Source: Lepisosteus oculatus (taxonomy: Eukaryota; Chordata; Actinopteri; Semionotiformes; Lepisosteidae). From it: a stretch of 64,000 bases of DNA. Below, piece by piece: positions 28,484 to 43,200 of the stretch. Made by a program: the position numbers and the translations under genes. Every line of letters begins with the position of its first letter. The first letter of the stretch is position 1. The notes under the pieces were generated by a model. The model searched no databases, had not been told where the DNA came from, and saw only the letters and a program-made list of their open reading frames with translations. The stretch covers positions 5,897,501-5,961,500 of the forward strand of contig NC_090711.1 in the NCBI RefSeq assembly GCF_040954835.1, read 5' to 3'.

Positions 28484-29582
28484 CTATGTGGGTCTCTAGA
28501 GAAGACTGGCTGGCGCCTGACCGTTAACATACTGGAGTGCCAGATTCCCAATACAGCACACAGCAACATGCCATATGGTCCATCCACATACATTGTGAAG
28601 CTTTTATTCACAATAAATGTTTGGGGCTGCACAAGGCTGATATTCACACTCTCCCATTCCTTCGGCCTTGTTTCGTGCTACACCTTTGTTACCAGGGCTG
28701 CTCACAGTATCATTTAGACAGTCCCAGGGAGTCATGTAGCTACTACATTTCATATTTATCTCCTAGAACAGCCTCACAGCTTGAAGAAATACTGTGGCAT
28801 CCTTTTTTTAGACATTTCAAAAGATCGCAAATGTCAATTGTTAAATCCCAGGTTGGAAGGGTTCTGTTAAATCGCACGGTTGTACACTGCAGCGAAATGT
28901 GCTTTATCTAATTTTTATTCCATTTTTTTCCCCCAATTGAATGTCTGTTCTGATCATCTCTTACTTTTAAAAAGTGCAAGCTGCAGAGCTTATGTGCTCC
29001 CAGACACACAAAGAGGGAAGTGTGTAGAAGCACTACTAAAAAAAGGAGTGCAGTGTTGAAAAGATTGTCCAGATTACACAAAAAGAACCAGAAACAAGTG
29101 TTTTTTTATAAGGAAAATTAATTCAGAGTGACAAGGATACAAAAAGGGTGCAGAAGGAATGGGGGAGGAGTGAGTCACGAATCATAAACAGATTGAGAAA
29201 CACAAATCAAAGACAAAAGGCAGAATTCAAATGCCACCTAACAGTTGGGCCAGAGGATCCAAAATGACACTTCAGGCCTTTTTTATGATCCTGTTTTTTT
29301 TTCCCAAACTGAAGTTGGAAGTATTTTGTGGAAATTCAACTTTAATCTTATGTCTTCTTAGTTCCACATAGTGGTAAGAAAATACGGCTAACATTTACCC
29401 ATGAACAACAAAAACTGTACAGGAAAAGAATGAGGTGCATTCATGATTCATAATACCCTGCTCAATGTTCACCACCTGTGACGGGTCGTCACATTGCATG
29501 AGGTCATGTCAAAGATTCTAAGAAGTTGTAGCTTTTCTTTCAGTCCTTTAAAAAAAAACCTACAAAGGTGCTGTGCAATCTT

Positions 29583-29628
29583 GTTGCTGACAGACAAGCC
29601 TGTATTTTCAGGCTTGTCTGTCAGCAAC
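29583..29628. repeat. Perfect 20-bp-arm hairpin
   Basis: Arm 29583-29602 (GTTGCTGACAGACAAGCCTG) is the exact reverse complement of 29609-29628, with a 6-nt loop TATTTT. No repeat family is recognised on either side. Confidence 0.85.
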
Positions 29629-32600
29629 CTGACACACCTGCCAACACTGTAAGCTTATATTAAGAATTTATATATAAAAAAATGGTACATCTAACCCATT
29701 GCTACATTTGAATATAATAATTTATTTCTGAATTATTGTAATTTGAATGTATATTGAATATTAACCTGCATAAATGCTTGCTGTTAAGGTGTGTTAGAAA
29801 TTAGGACTTATAAGCAACAATAGAAGTAGAAACTTTAAAATTACTTTCAATATATAAAACTTTTAATACTGCATGTAGGTATAATTTTTACTAATATAGA
29901 TAACTCTTTGTTTTGCTTTGGCTTGGTTGACTTTCACTCATTTCAAGATATATTGCAATATGATGACCCCTACTGTCATGTAAAGGAGTAGCAACAAGCC
30001 AAATGGGTTTCTATGATCAGCTAGTTATATCGGTGAATTTTCCACCTGCACCCAAAGAATGACAAGTTTTTAAGGTCTAGCGTGTGCATTGTGAACCTTT
30101 GTGAACTAAGAGTAAACCTGTACCAAGTATCCTAAAGCTGATGATCTAGAACTTAAAACTATGTATAAATGTAATATCAAATTCACCGACTAAAAATATT
30201 TCATTAAATGACAGTAGTAAATACCTGAATATTTATGCTCGTGTTATTGAGATAGGAGTTAGTATGTGTTTTTGTGCAGTCAAAAAGGGACATTGTTACA
30301 TTTAACAAAATATATATTTTATTTAGAGTTCAACAAAATTTGCTTACAAATAGAAATGATTTGCAACCAAAAATAATGGTACTTAAACATTTTATAAATG
30401 TTTCGAAATACATATTTACAATTTTAAAATAACAGCAACTTTATGTTCTCCTCCCCAAAATCTTTACACCCAAGTTATGCAGAGATTTTACCATGTGACT
30501 CATCGTTTTAGAAGACTAAGTAAATGTTAATTCCCCGTTGTCGAGTCCTCTTCAGGTGTCACTTTAGAGCATGGAATTAACCTCAACTTGCTTCCTAACA
30601 GCCCAAACACTGATATAGTTCCCTACTCAAAGCATTTTAGAAGACTGCTATGTAACAGGCTAATAGTGAATTAAATAGATTTGCACAGATTTATTTTTAA
30701 CTAAATTGCATCTCAGATGATACTGGAGATTCCTGCCATCAGACAAAATCTCTTGTTGTTAAGGAAATCAGAATGTCTCTAGGTAAACCAGTGTTGGTAT
30801 AATAGAATTAGACAATTTATATAGTACAATATAAACTCTGAAGGCGAGCTACAGTTGAAGTCCTGCTTCCAGAAGACAGACATTGTACAAAGCAAGCTTT
30901 ATCTAGTCATTAAAAAAAGTTCAAATGAAATGTAATGTATTTTATTACTATAATTATTCACTGTAATTTATTCATTTCTTCATTGTAATTAACATGCAAT
31001 CTACAGTCGGCAAAATTTTTAAGCAGATATTCGGAAACAGTGACAAATTAAATTATAGTCTACATGTAGGTTTTTTTGCCGGTGTTTTTCAGATTCCGCG
31101 AAGAATACTGAAACATGTTTTATTATGTATATTGACCCATAAGGCTTTGAAAATAATAGTTTAGCCAGAATAAAAAATTATAAACACATTTCTAAGAGCT
31201 ATCTGCGCTGTAAAGAGAAAATTACAGAAAGCTATAAAATACAACAGATTATAACCTAAAAACATTTCAAAACAAATTCATCATCACACAGGATTAATTC
31301 AGATTTTTCCTCTAAAGTGAGGACTAGGGTCTTACCTCTGTGTTGACAAATGAATAATTTGTCACAGAAACTAACACATAACAATGGCTCAGAAATGAAA
31401 ACATAAGAAAGACTGCAATAAGAAAAGGCCATTTGACCCATTTGGTTGCTAGTAGGTAGCTGATCTAAGGGTCTCGTCAAGCTCTATCTTGAAATAAGCA
31501 ATGGAATGGACTTCAACAGTGTGGCTAAATACATCCACCTGTGTATTCTTAGTTTAAATGTCAACATCAATGATTTTCTGCAACTTACTCAGTTTTTTAA
31601 ATATTTAAATATTTTAGAATAATAAATGGCTTAAAGAAACAATCCTAATAAATATCCATAGCATTCTATGGCTTCCTTGAACTATTGTCATCTTATAACC
31701 TAACATTGATTGAACATTATGTTTAGTTTTAAAACAAGGTATGACAACATATATATTCTATTACAGCATTTTACAATTTAATACTGCCATGAAAAAAAAT
31801 AATTCAATATCAAATAATATAATAGGATAATTATTATTTTAATATAAATATACTTCTACAAAACATAAGTATTTTTCTATACATGGCGTGATTTTAAAAA
31901 CTACATGCAATTGAGAAAAACAATCCTTTCTAGTGTCTATATATACGAAAAACCTTTTAGATTCTTTTGCATTGCTATGCAGCCATTGTGTACCATTACA
32001 CAGTCCTTCTAGACAGATATAAACGCTCATTCACTTTTTTTAACCTGATCCAGCGTGCCTGACTCAAATTCTCTACACTATGGATCAGAGCCTGGAGCAG
32101 TGTTCTAATTTGTCCTGTCACGGTCCACCTGCTTTTATTTTCCATAAAAGCAACTGAACAAGGATGTCAGACTAACAGTGTAGCTGGAAGAATAAGCATG
32201 TTGGAAAATGTGAGACTATGGGTGTGCAGTTCATTGGCTTCTTGATCCTAGACAACGCAAATAGAACTGATGCTAGACTATGACAAATACTTCCTCTAGG
32301 CTGCAGTCGATAATGTTGGTGAATTCAAACTTAATGCCCTAGCTACTTCATGTTGTAACATTCCAGTCTTTGGCATGCCTGAAGCATGTTCCCCATTTCT
32401 TTCATTGAGCTGTGGCACTGTACTGTATAGTGTGCTTAAAACTGGCAAACCCTTATCCACTCATCGATTTTACACGAGCAAAACGTCCAGGAATATGTTT
32501 TTACCCAGTGTGTTTCATCCGTCAGGATGTGACAAGTAGTTCACAAAGGACATGTGCACTTTTTCTCATTGAATATCATCACCTTATAATGTCTTAGACA

Positions 32601-33512
32601 GTTAGATAAATTGGGTAGTGTTGCACCTTTCATTAGGGGTTACGAGATTTGAACAGGCGTGAATTTACTGTAGTTAGTGTGGATACTTATTTCTGTTTAA
32701 TCCACTCCCCTTTACTAAGTAGAGTGAAGTTTTTTCTTATAATAAAAACACTGTCTTATGACACCTGAGACAATTTGGAAATTTCTATTCTGTCAACTCT
32801 GTCATCATAAGGACGTACAGTAGCAGAACTCAGGCTGAATTATATGTTTTTTTTCTTGTTTCAACTTTTGTGACAGAACAAGGCAATTTAAAGAACAACT
32901 TCACTTCCTCATACTCCTATTCCTGGTGCTCTTACTATGCCATCATAAACCTTTTCCCGTTTCCCAATTCCATGTGTGTGAGAGCCATTACAGAGGACAA
33001 ATACACATAAGCAGGAAAGCACGTACTGTATACCTATCTGTCTAGGATACTAGATGAAAAGCTTTACTGCTTTGCTAACTTTGAAGTCATGCCTTACCCC
33101 ATCTTCACAGTGATGATAAGGTTGCTCCCTGCATTAATAATCTAATAAATTCTTTATTTAAGATGATGGCCTTACATTTAATGGAATGTTCATCTATTTG
33201 GTGCACAATAAATAGGTACATGTTCTCAGATATATCAAGTAATTTCTTTGGTCTTCCTCACTTGGATTCATTGCACATGAGTTCAAAATCCTGATCTAAA
33301 AAAAAATACTTTCAGACAACATCCACTTTAGAGCAAAATATTGCTGACAAGGATTGAAGCTTGACAAGGACAGACGCTGACAAAACCTAAAACTGTTCCA
33401 GCGCGCATTTCCTCATGAAAGAATGGCCAGTTTTGAACAAGACCTGTATTAGAAACAGCTAAATCCGGTAAACATTTAACTGTGCGTATATATTAAATTG
33501 ATTGAGATTAAT

Positions 33513-33607
33513 TTTATTTGTGATCCATTTAGACATTTTTACTTATGCTTACAAAGCTAAAGGTATTCATTTACTGGGTAGGTTCCTTCTGCAGGAGGTG
33601 TTTTAAT
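33513..33607 (-). other. Candidate SLC17A9 polyadenylation signals
   Basis: Reading the minus strand past the SLC17A9 stop, the first ATTAAA is at 33602-33607 (about 470 nt into the presumed 3' UTR) and the first AATAAA is at 33513-33518. Either could end the transcript. In AT-rich DNA such hexamers are common, so this is only a guide to the 3' end. Confidence 0.3.
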
Positions 33608-34077
33608 AGGAAGATAAAGGGTGTTCTTTATGTTCCCCTTTAGTATTTGACAGTCTTTAGGCCCAAGACTTTGCTAGCTCTGTCCCACACACCATCATTG
33701 CATTGATAGTACATCTATAAGCTGTAAACTTTATAAACAGTATTGGCAATCTCTTTCAGGTACAAGGTCCATTCCTGAAACATGTGTATGGTAAAGATTG
33801 TTCAGTAACAAAAAAAGAAATTGTTTTCAGCCTTGTGGTGCTTTAAAGACCACTGAAAATGAACAACTAAGGCCCAAAACTCCCAGACGCCTGTTGTATT
33901 TGCAATGTCATGGAGAGGTGCACTTGGCTCCAAACTTATTCATACCCCTGATACAACTCTTGCAGTTTTTATGGTTCATTGATTTTTGCACTTGCATTGT
34001 TTTTTTACTGAAGCCAGCTTTCAGTTGCAGCATATCAAGCGGAAGACTAAATTTGGAGCCAACTGCTTGTGCTTCCC

Positions 34078-34256
34078 TCAGATGTGGATACTGTGGTATT
34101 TTGACTTGCTGGTCTCTATGTCCACTCGCCTGGCCTCAGCAAACATCAGGAACATTCCCAGCCCCAGCAGATTCACCACTGAGATCAGGGCGAAAACAGA
34201 GGCCCAGGAGTTGGTGGTTTCAATGAGGTATCCGGCGAAATACACCATAATCACGC
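34078..34256 (-). CDS. SLC17A9: SLC17A9 coding exon 13 with stop codon
   Basis: Encodes residues 408-466 and TGA. It contains GYLIETTNSWASVFALISVVNLLG, the last membrane segment, and a short cytosolic tail (ARRVDIETSKSKYHSIHI). Acceptor CTGTAG. Confidence 0.95.
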
Positions 34257-37200
34257 CTACAGGGAAGCAAGACAAAAAACGAACAGCACGGTAACGATTG
34301 CTACTCAGTGCAGTGCTTCTCACATCTGGTCCTGGAATACACAGGCCTCCTCTGGTATGTGTTCTAGCTTTTCAAAGGTAAAGTTACTGAACCCTTAATT
34401 TAATCAACTGCTTGTCTTTAAAAAGTTCTCTGCATTCAAGTCTTGGTTTGAGAATCAAGTACGTGTGTAGATTCTAGGAAACAGAGCAACCACATACTCA
34501 ACATTGTTTCCCAAACTGTCTCTCCTGCAGGTTCTGAAACAAGACCTGACAGATTATAAATAAAGTGGCGAATATAAATGTGGGAATGACACAGGTGTAC
34601 TCCAGAACCAGAACTGTGAAAGGCCTAGCTCGAAACCAGACATGATTGGTTGTATTTGGTTTTGAGCTGTTACCTTTTTTTTTGCACCATCCCCATATCT
34701 TTGACATCAAAAAAATAATTTGTTACCCATTTATAACCGTGCAATTTCTTCCACATGCACTTTGTGCATCCTTGGTAAATACAGCAGTTTTTGCTGCTAG
34801 CTATCTCTGGGTCCAGGAGTCCAGACCACAAATATCAAATCTGAACTTCACTTCCCAACAAATGCCATATTAAAAACAGGTGTAGCGACACCAGTATAAA
34901 GTATCAAATAAAGTATTCTATATTCATTCTTGTAGTGCAACAAAGAAAGAGGTTTTAGTTCTTCTGTATATTTCTATTTATACTGAGATAAACCTTCTTC
35001 TGCTATAGTTCTTCACTGTAACTCTTAGGTGCTGCTCTACAATTACCTCGCAGGCTTAATTCACACAGATGGTCAGATTTCTTGGCATGTTCAACTTTTG
35101 TTAACTGTTAAGCTAAATGTTCAAGAAGTCTGTTTGGTCATGCTGTAAAACAAGTTGTGTTTTGGATAATCACTGTGATAACAAAATCCACACAAGCCCT
35201 AAAATGCAGTAAAAGCTTTGCAATTACATTGTGTAATACACTAAGTTTAAGCAGACAAATTAAAATTCTGACTTGTATGTATTGTCACATTAACGTTAAG
35301 GCTAAACATCACTGCATCATGGTGTTCAACAGATGTCAATATACAGATAGGTCTTTCAGTTTTTTCTTACCTGTAAATGCTCCACATGTATTCATTACAC
35401 CTATAATGAAACAGCAAAATATTAACATCATAATATTAAAATAAACTATTTTTTTCCAGCAGTTACACATTCATGTGCTTCATCCCCAAGTTTATACAAG
35501 ATATAAATATATAATGATATACTGTAGTTGTGATATAATGACTTTGTATCAATCACACAAAGGTGATCATGGTTGAATGAATTTCTGTGCATTGTTGTGC
35601 TTGTTATGCTTGTTAAAGCCTTATGTCCTCAAAGTGTTATGTTTTTTATAGAAACAATCTAAGCGACGCTCTAAATCAGGACCAGCAATTTTGAGCAATG
35701 CAGTGAGGTGAAAAAAAGTAAAGTACAGGACTTACCAAACAAGGATCCAGCACAAGAGGGCGCCAAATCCTGCACATTTACAGAGACCCCACTGTGGTAG
35801 GACATAACATATTATTTTATTTTATCATGAGTGATTGATGGCAGGTGTGAATTATATTAAAATGTGATTGCTGCAGGCTTGTGCTAAGGAAGAGCTATAA
35901 CAGAACATATCAGGAGTTTAAACTGGAACTATTACATGTTATTCTTCATGAGACAGTTTACGTTTCCTATAAACATTCTGTAGCTTTAAATAAAGTATTT
36001 CCCCAGCTCCTAAATGTTTTTTACTCTGCTAAAAAAAACAGGTGCACATATAAAAAACAAAGCCATTGCATGGCAGAGATAAGGCTACTGTAAATACCTG
36101 TGGCTGAATGTGGTGAGTCCCATTGTAGCAGATACAAAGGCAATGGCCATAGGAAAGGTGGTTGTGCCACACAAGAGCAGGGTGAATACACTTGAAACTC
36201 CCATTGAAAAGAACTAGGAAGCAGAATAAAAATACAAACTGTGACCATGCTGCAGTATGCTAGTGCACAGGGACTGTTCTATTGTAATGAGTGGAACAAT
36301 ACACTGCATCATATCAGTAAATGTTTTAGAGTCATATTGCTTCCAAAATCATATACCATGTAATGATACGCAATACAAACATGAGCAAATTTGGAAAAAA
36401 AAAACATTTTTTCAACTGCTACTTGTGTCTTCAGGTCAAACAACAACAAACAAAACATTGAAACAACTGAGTATCTTTGCAAGTTTGCCGACTAAGTGAT
36501 TGACTGATAATCAGCAGGAAGAGCTATAACCTTCTCATCTTTCTGACACACATTTTCTTAAAGCTCAGTACTTGATACTTCAAACCCTTGATGGCTATAA
36601 TGGTAGCTTTTCCCAGATGTTTATGAAGGGAAAAAAAAAAAGAGCGTGGGCAATCAAATTGTGATCTTCGGTATATTAAAACATTGTCTACTAATTTGTT
36701 ATTTAGCTACAAGGCATGTAAAAACTCCTATATGAATGTTGATTTAGCAGAGAAACAAAGCACACCTACCTGCATTAATTTCCTTACTTGGGCGGTATCA
36801 AACCCTACAACAGAAACGCAAGTTAGTACGAAGCGGAAAATGACTTGAAGCATTCAAAGGCCGGGATTTCCTCTACATGAACCTGTAATCTGGGAAGTAA
36901 GCACTACTGCATTTTGAAAGTAAGTACTTCAAAACCAAATGAGGGCAGCTGTATTCATCTGAAAAAGACCAGAAAACAGGCTCTCCTAGTGTTGCAATTG
37001 CTTGATGTGAGGAAATTCAGGCTGCACTCAGCAGAAGGCATCAACTCAGCAGCGTCCCAGTGGACCGAACGAAAGCTGTAGGGTTTTATGTCACGTGTCA
37101 GTGAAACGCACACCTTGGAAGTAAAAAAAGAGACCATTTACCTTGCTTTATGAGGTGATCAGAAAGACAGCCACTGAACAGGGAAGATGGGATGGCAACA

Positions 37201-40200
37201 AACCAGGGGATAACATTAAAAATCCAGCCCTGTTGACAAGAAAAATCAAATCTGAAGTTTTCCAAAGATTTCAGGGTCAATACTATTTGCATATTAATAG
37301 TAAATAATTATGGTTATTTAACATACTAATATTCTCATCAAAATTCACACCCAGGTGCAGGGTATTTATGTACAGTTTTAATTTAATTAAATCCTTTAAA
37401 TGCTCTACCTTATTCACAAACCAGATTTTATGTAAACTTGTATAATATTCATGTTATGGAATTATTTTAACATTATTTAAATGTTATGTTCCTCAGCACA
37501 ATTGCAATCAACATCATGAGGGAAATCAAAAGCACAGTTAATTCATTTTTCAAAGCATAACAACATGGCTTGGAGACCTCTAGTGGTCGTCTGGATATTA
37601 TGGAGCAATGGTTTACATAGGACATTCAGTCACATTCTTAAATTCAGATGTACTTTTATTGTGTGGGGATCCTGGAATCCTTTGCTCTCCTGTAAAACCA
37701 GTCAATTTCTGGTCTGCATTCTATATGCCACCACTGTTTCAACTGTCTAGAACTGCAATGTTTCAATAAAACATTTCTTCAGCAGTAGAGAAGCGGGTAA
37801 AGTCCAGACCAGGGCCATGGCAACCTCCTGGTTTCTGTGCTGATAAGCGGACTATACAGTGACTGCCCTGACTGGGACATCGGGATTCGCATGGATACAC
37901 ATGGATTTCTTCCCTCCCCCTATTCCCCACTCATACAGCTGGGTGGACCGGAGCAACTGGGGTGAAGTACCCAGCAGTGGGGTCTGCAGTGGGGCTTCGA
38001 ACCCACGACCTGCCAGTTAAGAATGCAAACATTTACCCAGTACTCTATGCCACCTCCATTTCAACAGTAATAAAGGCAAAACCTAATTTCCTACTCACTG
38101 TTCATGTTATTATTAGTTCTAAGGAAACAAAATGTGCCATTAACAACAAAAAAATGTGTTTTATTTACATACTGAGAAGTAATAAAATGAGTATTTGAAC
38201 CAACTGGGCCAAAACCACCTTGAACAGCTTTACATGAATTTGTCCTGTTCATCTTAACTTCAGCATGGTTCTCTATAAGAGATGACCATCTTTCATCGAG
38301 TCAAATTATTCTGAGAGAATTACCTTAGAGTCTGGAAAGGTGTCTTTGAAGAACGTTGGTAGCCATGACAGCAGTGTGAAAAAGGTGCTTGCTGTACAGA
38401 GATGAGTAATGATCACTGCCCTGGGAACACAAACAAAGAGGCTTTTATTAGAAGTCAAACAAAGCCTTTCAACCTCATCTCTACCAATAGACCTGGTAGA
38501 GGTACTGTATAGGAATAATCTGCACCCGAAACACTCATTGTATGGCTGCAACCTGAACCCACCACACCGTAAATGTAAGTAAAGGACTGCTAAGTAACAG
38601 TCATTTTACTTCCTGAGGGAAAAAGTGAGTTTTATCTCTGGGTACAGAGCACAATAATTTCACTGTCAATGACCTCTATGCAAAACTTAGAAGCAACTGT
38701 CATGTTGCCTCTGAAATGTTTTAATAGCCCTAATCCTTAGCCTTATTTTAAGGCTTTAGTAACATTTAGAGCTAATAAATGAAGGAATAACAAATACTTA
38801 AGACTTATGAAAAAATATTTAAAAGCACATTTCTAAATGATTTACTAAATTATTAATTATTGCACCACATTTTAAATAATTCTAATCTGCCCTAAATTAC
38901 TAAATTACACATATCTGACTGCAAACAAAGTTAACTTCTTTTTCATCGAGGAGCCGAAAAAGACACAAAGTGGTAAACCATACGTTTTGTGGCCAGAACA
39001 AAATTAAATATAACAAAAAAATGTTTTTCAAAGACAACGGCGGTCACGTTTTCCTCCCTCAAATGACATACCACACTGAGGGCTGTCTGAACAGTCGAAG
39101 CCAATGCCTCTTTGACATTTTGGACTGTGCGACTCCATTCCCGAAGGACTCTAGTAAGATGACAGGACCTGCAGATATGCAAGGACACAAAAATTATTTT
39201 AAGGCTTTGGCGTCATCCATAATTGAAGAAATAGAAAATCAAAGATATACAGTATAGGATCAAGTGTGAATAAGCGGTAGAGCAGAGCTGCTTCTATAGA
39301 AAAGTCCCTTTGAGATTTTTAACATGGCGTTACCTTCTCCTTTTAAGAGGTATTTCCACATGCAGTAGGCCCAGAGAACAGCAGACAGACCAGAAACATA
39401 AAAAACACTTTCCCAGCCATACAGGTCCAGTATTAGGGATCCTGCACCTCCAATCACTAAGGTCCTGCAAGGAAGAGCATTCATCCTATTAAGGTCTAAA
39501 AGAAATTTAGAACAACAATCAAAATATTTGCTACCATCTTCTGCACTTTGGAAAAAGAAGATCTCAGCAGGTTTTAGAATTGCTGCCTTAAGAGTTCTGC
39601 CTTGTCTGCACCGCTGAGACTTCATTTGATTAAACACTGGAGAATGTCACAATGCTTAATTCATTGATACGTAAAGTAGGCTCAGATCGCAGACTCACAC
39701 ATACGACCAGCCCACTGCTTTGTTTCTGGGATTCGCCAAACAGTGGCACACCATCTGTTGAACATCGCTGGGATAGACTGGACATTAGTTAACCAGGGTT
39801 ATTGGGCACACAACGTGTATGACATGTTTGGTGAGCTGGGAGAGTATCAGGAAATCTAGCGCATGAGTTGAGTCCTACACAACCAGCTATTCCCAACTGG
39901 TAGGAAAATCAAATAACTGAGTTCAAAGGGTTTGTATAAATAAGGTGAGGTAATAATGGGCTCTTGAGTTGCTCAACCAGCAGAAGAGTTTGATCAAAGA
40001 CTCAAGTGAGCCATTTAGCCTGGACTAGACTTACAACATTTTATCATTCAAAAATGAGCACACTCCATTGACAGGGGGAGGAGGAGGGGGATGCTGGTGG
40101 TATTTGTACCAGTATCTATTAAATCATGTACCTGTTCACAGCAAAGACTGTTGGGAAAAACAGTAAGGGAAAAAAAACACAAAGTATGCTAACCCCAGCC

Positions 40201-43200
40201 TGGACATCACTTCACAGGAAAGGATGAGCAGTACCGGGTTTGGAAAGCAAAAGCCAAGACAATTAACCATTTCAAACTGAAATTCCATAAATGAAATTCC
40301 ATAAATAACACAATTAATGATTACAAATATAAAAGATAAAATAAAATGTTTAAAGAATTATGGGAGACCTGCAAAGTGGTATGGGGATATCACAATAGTC
40401 AGAGCAGAAAATAAACATATTTCTGACTAATGAGGATGTGCATTCTGAAGTACTTACCCTAAGTAAGAACCACTGCCCACTGTGCTCATTAGGAAGCCTC
40501 TCTCACTCTCCGTCACCTTCTGAGAGCAAAGGCTCGCCAGAGATGGGTAATGAACTCCTAGGAACAATGTTACAAAAGAGACAGATCCCACTGAGCATTG
40601 CATACAGAGCAAAACAACTTGATGCAAGTCATCTTGATCTTTATCAATATGTGAATATACAGGATGTTGCAAAAGCTTAACATAGCAACTACAAGACATT
40701 GGTGAGCCGGAGAAAGATGATTTAACGATAAAGAGAACAGAACTACAATAATGGGCTTGAGATGGCCTGTGTAAAACACAAAGGCTTTTTTAATTGTGAG
40801 TAAAACTATACTGTAGCTCTGACTGACATGGAAAAGAAACTAACCATGCATACATCTATCTTCTAACTGCCTCTTCCAATTCAGGGTCTGGGGTAGCTGG
40901 GCGCAAGGCAGGGTGCACCCTGGTTGGAATGTCATTGCGGGGCACATGAACATGCACACACTCACAGCACGGCCAGTTTTCCCAGAAGCCAATTCATCTT
41001 CCAGTAAGTTTCTGGACAGTGGGAGGTATCCCGAGCACCTGCAGGAAACCTACGCAAACGTGGGGAGAACGTACAAACTCCACGCAGATAGCACGCCAGG
41101 TCTGGGATTGAACCCCAGTGCTGTGACGCAGCAGTGCTAACCACTACAACCCTGTGCAGCCCCAGAGACTCATCATACTAAATCGCCCAAAAAATCATCT
41201 AGTTGATATTGCACTCTTTCTGTTCCAGCCTCCAAAGTCACCCCCAACTGTCTGCACTGTGCGGCTCCCCACCTTGCAGCAGACCCATGAGAAACCTGGA
41301 GAGGGTCATGGACACTATGGGCCGGGAGCAGAGGCGAGCCAGGACAGGAGTGAAGGCCGTCATCGACCCCCAGGCTGCAGCGGACAACAGGACGACCTTC
41401 TCCCCTCCGACCCTGCGAGAGATGCGAGGACAGGTAAGTGCCGAGACCTCATCCCAATATTATTTAAAGATCCTGATAGTACAACCCCCCTCGTCTGCAT
41501 CCTCACATTTGTGAATTATGTGAAATTAAGCTTCAAAAGCAACAAATGTCCAAGGGGTTTGAGGAAGCACATTTTTTAAAATTCTCAAATGATTTAAAGA
41601 ACAAACTCGGAGTGATACATTACATAACAGTGCAACAGGCACTAAAAGCTGCACCTGCCTCTTTTGCAAACAACAGGGTAATCAGGGAGTAGACTGCTGA
41701 GCATATGGAAAATCCTCATGAAGATAAGGGGTGGGTGGTATGCCCAGTTTTAAAGTCTGCTGCATTTTAGCTCCAGTTATATAATTCGGAAAATGTTCAT
41801 CTTGCTGATATTTAGAAATCTGATAGGTTCAGAATTATTGATCTTTGATGGTTCAGACGTCCGGTTTATGACGCATCTGAGGTCATTGTGGCCAATAAAA
41901 AAACGCGGGAGTCCTCTTCCCTTTTCTTCCCCATGAAAACAAATGTCAATGCTGGAATATTTTTTTAACTTATTTTTGTCATTTTATTTTGTTTTAAGAA
42001 GTATTACAAATTTACGTTTTTAAGAATTTTATTTGAAGTATCACATATTTACTTATTTAATTCACGTTCATAAGTTTATTGTATTGTTTCAGTTCAGAAA
42101 AATAAAAATGTTCTTAAAATGTTCCACCGTCTACTTCAGTTCAATGTGAAATTTCACAAATACCTAATAATTAACCCCAACCAATAAAAACTTACCATCC
42201 AAATCTTGTACTCCTTTTAAAGCATGTGCTATTGAAATTCTGAGAAACAATTCTGTACCGTGATGTATATCGTTACCGTCCAAAGTAAAATTATACCTTG
42301 GTGTACATTTTAGGCAATATCGCCCAGCCCTAATGGATATGAATAATACATTTTAAAAAGGCAGTCCACTGAAAAACAGGGTATAACAGAGCACGAGAAT
42401 AGTAAAGCTTTTTGCAGTCCAGCATTGAATGACACCTTACCTATCACTTATGTAGCCGCCAATGACCTGTGTAAAACAGTAACCCCAAAAAAAGCTGCCC
42501 AGAACGATGCCAGACTCCTTTTTGCTCCACTTGAATTGCTCTGCCAAGGAGACAGCGCAGATGGGCATTGCCACCCTGGCGCAGTACAGCAGGCATGTTC
42601 CCAGCAGAAGTACTACGGTCCACACTCGAGCTAACGGCCTGCAAGATTCGGAAAAGAAAGATCATGAGAGCACAGAGAGGAAAGTTATATTCTCCAGATC
42701 TGCTTCAGAAGCCTGAGCACTGTTCTTGGCAGTCCCCTGTTTGCAAACAAATGCACACAATGTCACATCGATGGAATGGTCTGTTTTTTTTTCTGCTTTC
42801 CAAACCAAAACTTATATCTCATCATGAAAATGTATCTATTTTATCAGCTTTTTCTTTGCACTGGGAAGTCTGGCCCCCCATCAGTTCAATTATTTTATAG
42901 GGGCCAACACGAGAACAAAACAATATTAGTCAGAATACAAGAGATGAGAATCCGAGCACTACTGCATTTTTAAATTTCTACAAAGAGATGAAAATGATGT
43001 ACAGGCCTAGGTGCAGATAGGTAAACCGACATGCTGTATGCTAAAATATAGACCAAATGCCATAATTAAGAGGAATCAAGAAATTCCTTCATCATCAGTC
43101 TTTACTTTTTGCTTGATATCATACATGTAATGTTGAGATAGCACAACAGCTGCAGAGTAGACATTCAATTAAACTCACACAAGTCTAATTTACAAACCTG

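Larger units (their letters stand above)
20700..33400. other. Gene desert, right part
   Basis: No coding exon supported. Contents are the candidate regulatory clusters at 23.49-24.14, 25.04-25.21 and 28.43-28.56 kb, the hairpin at 29.58 kb, and AT-rich unique sequence. Sequence at 29.6-32.0 kb is especially AT-rich and shows no recognisable structure. Confidence 0.6.

Noticed and set aside
1..33400. Search for BHLHE23, miR-124 and HAR1, expected near SLC17A9 from human synteny
   Set aside because: No bHLH basic-helix motif, no miR-124 mature sequence and no HAR1 core was found on either strand by reading. They may lie further left.
33798..34226. 142-codon open frame on plus, opposite the SLC17A9 last exon
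   Set aside because: Antisense shadow of the conserved minus-strand exon 13; no similarity of its own.
41154..41579. 141-codon open frame on plus across SLC17A9 exon 3
   Set aside because: Antisense shadow of exon 3 plus repeat tail.
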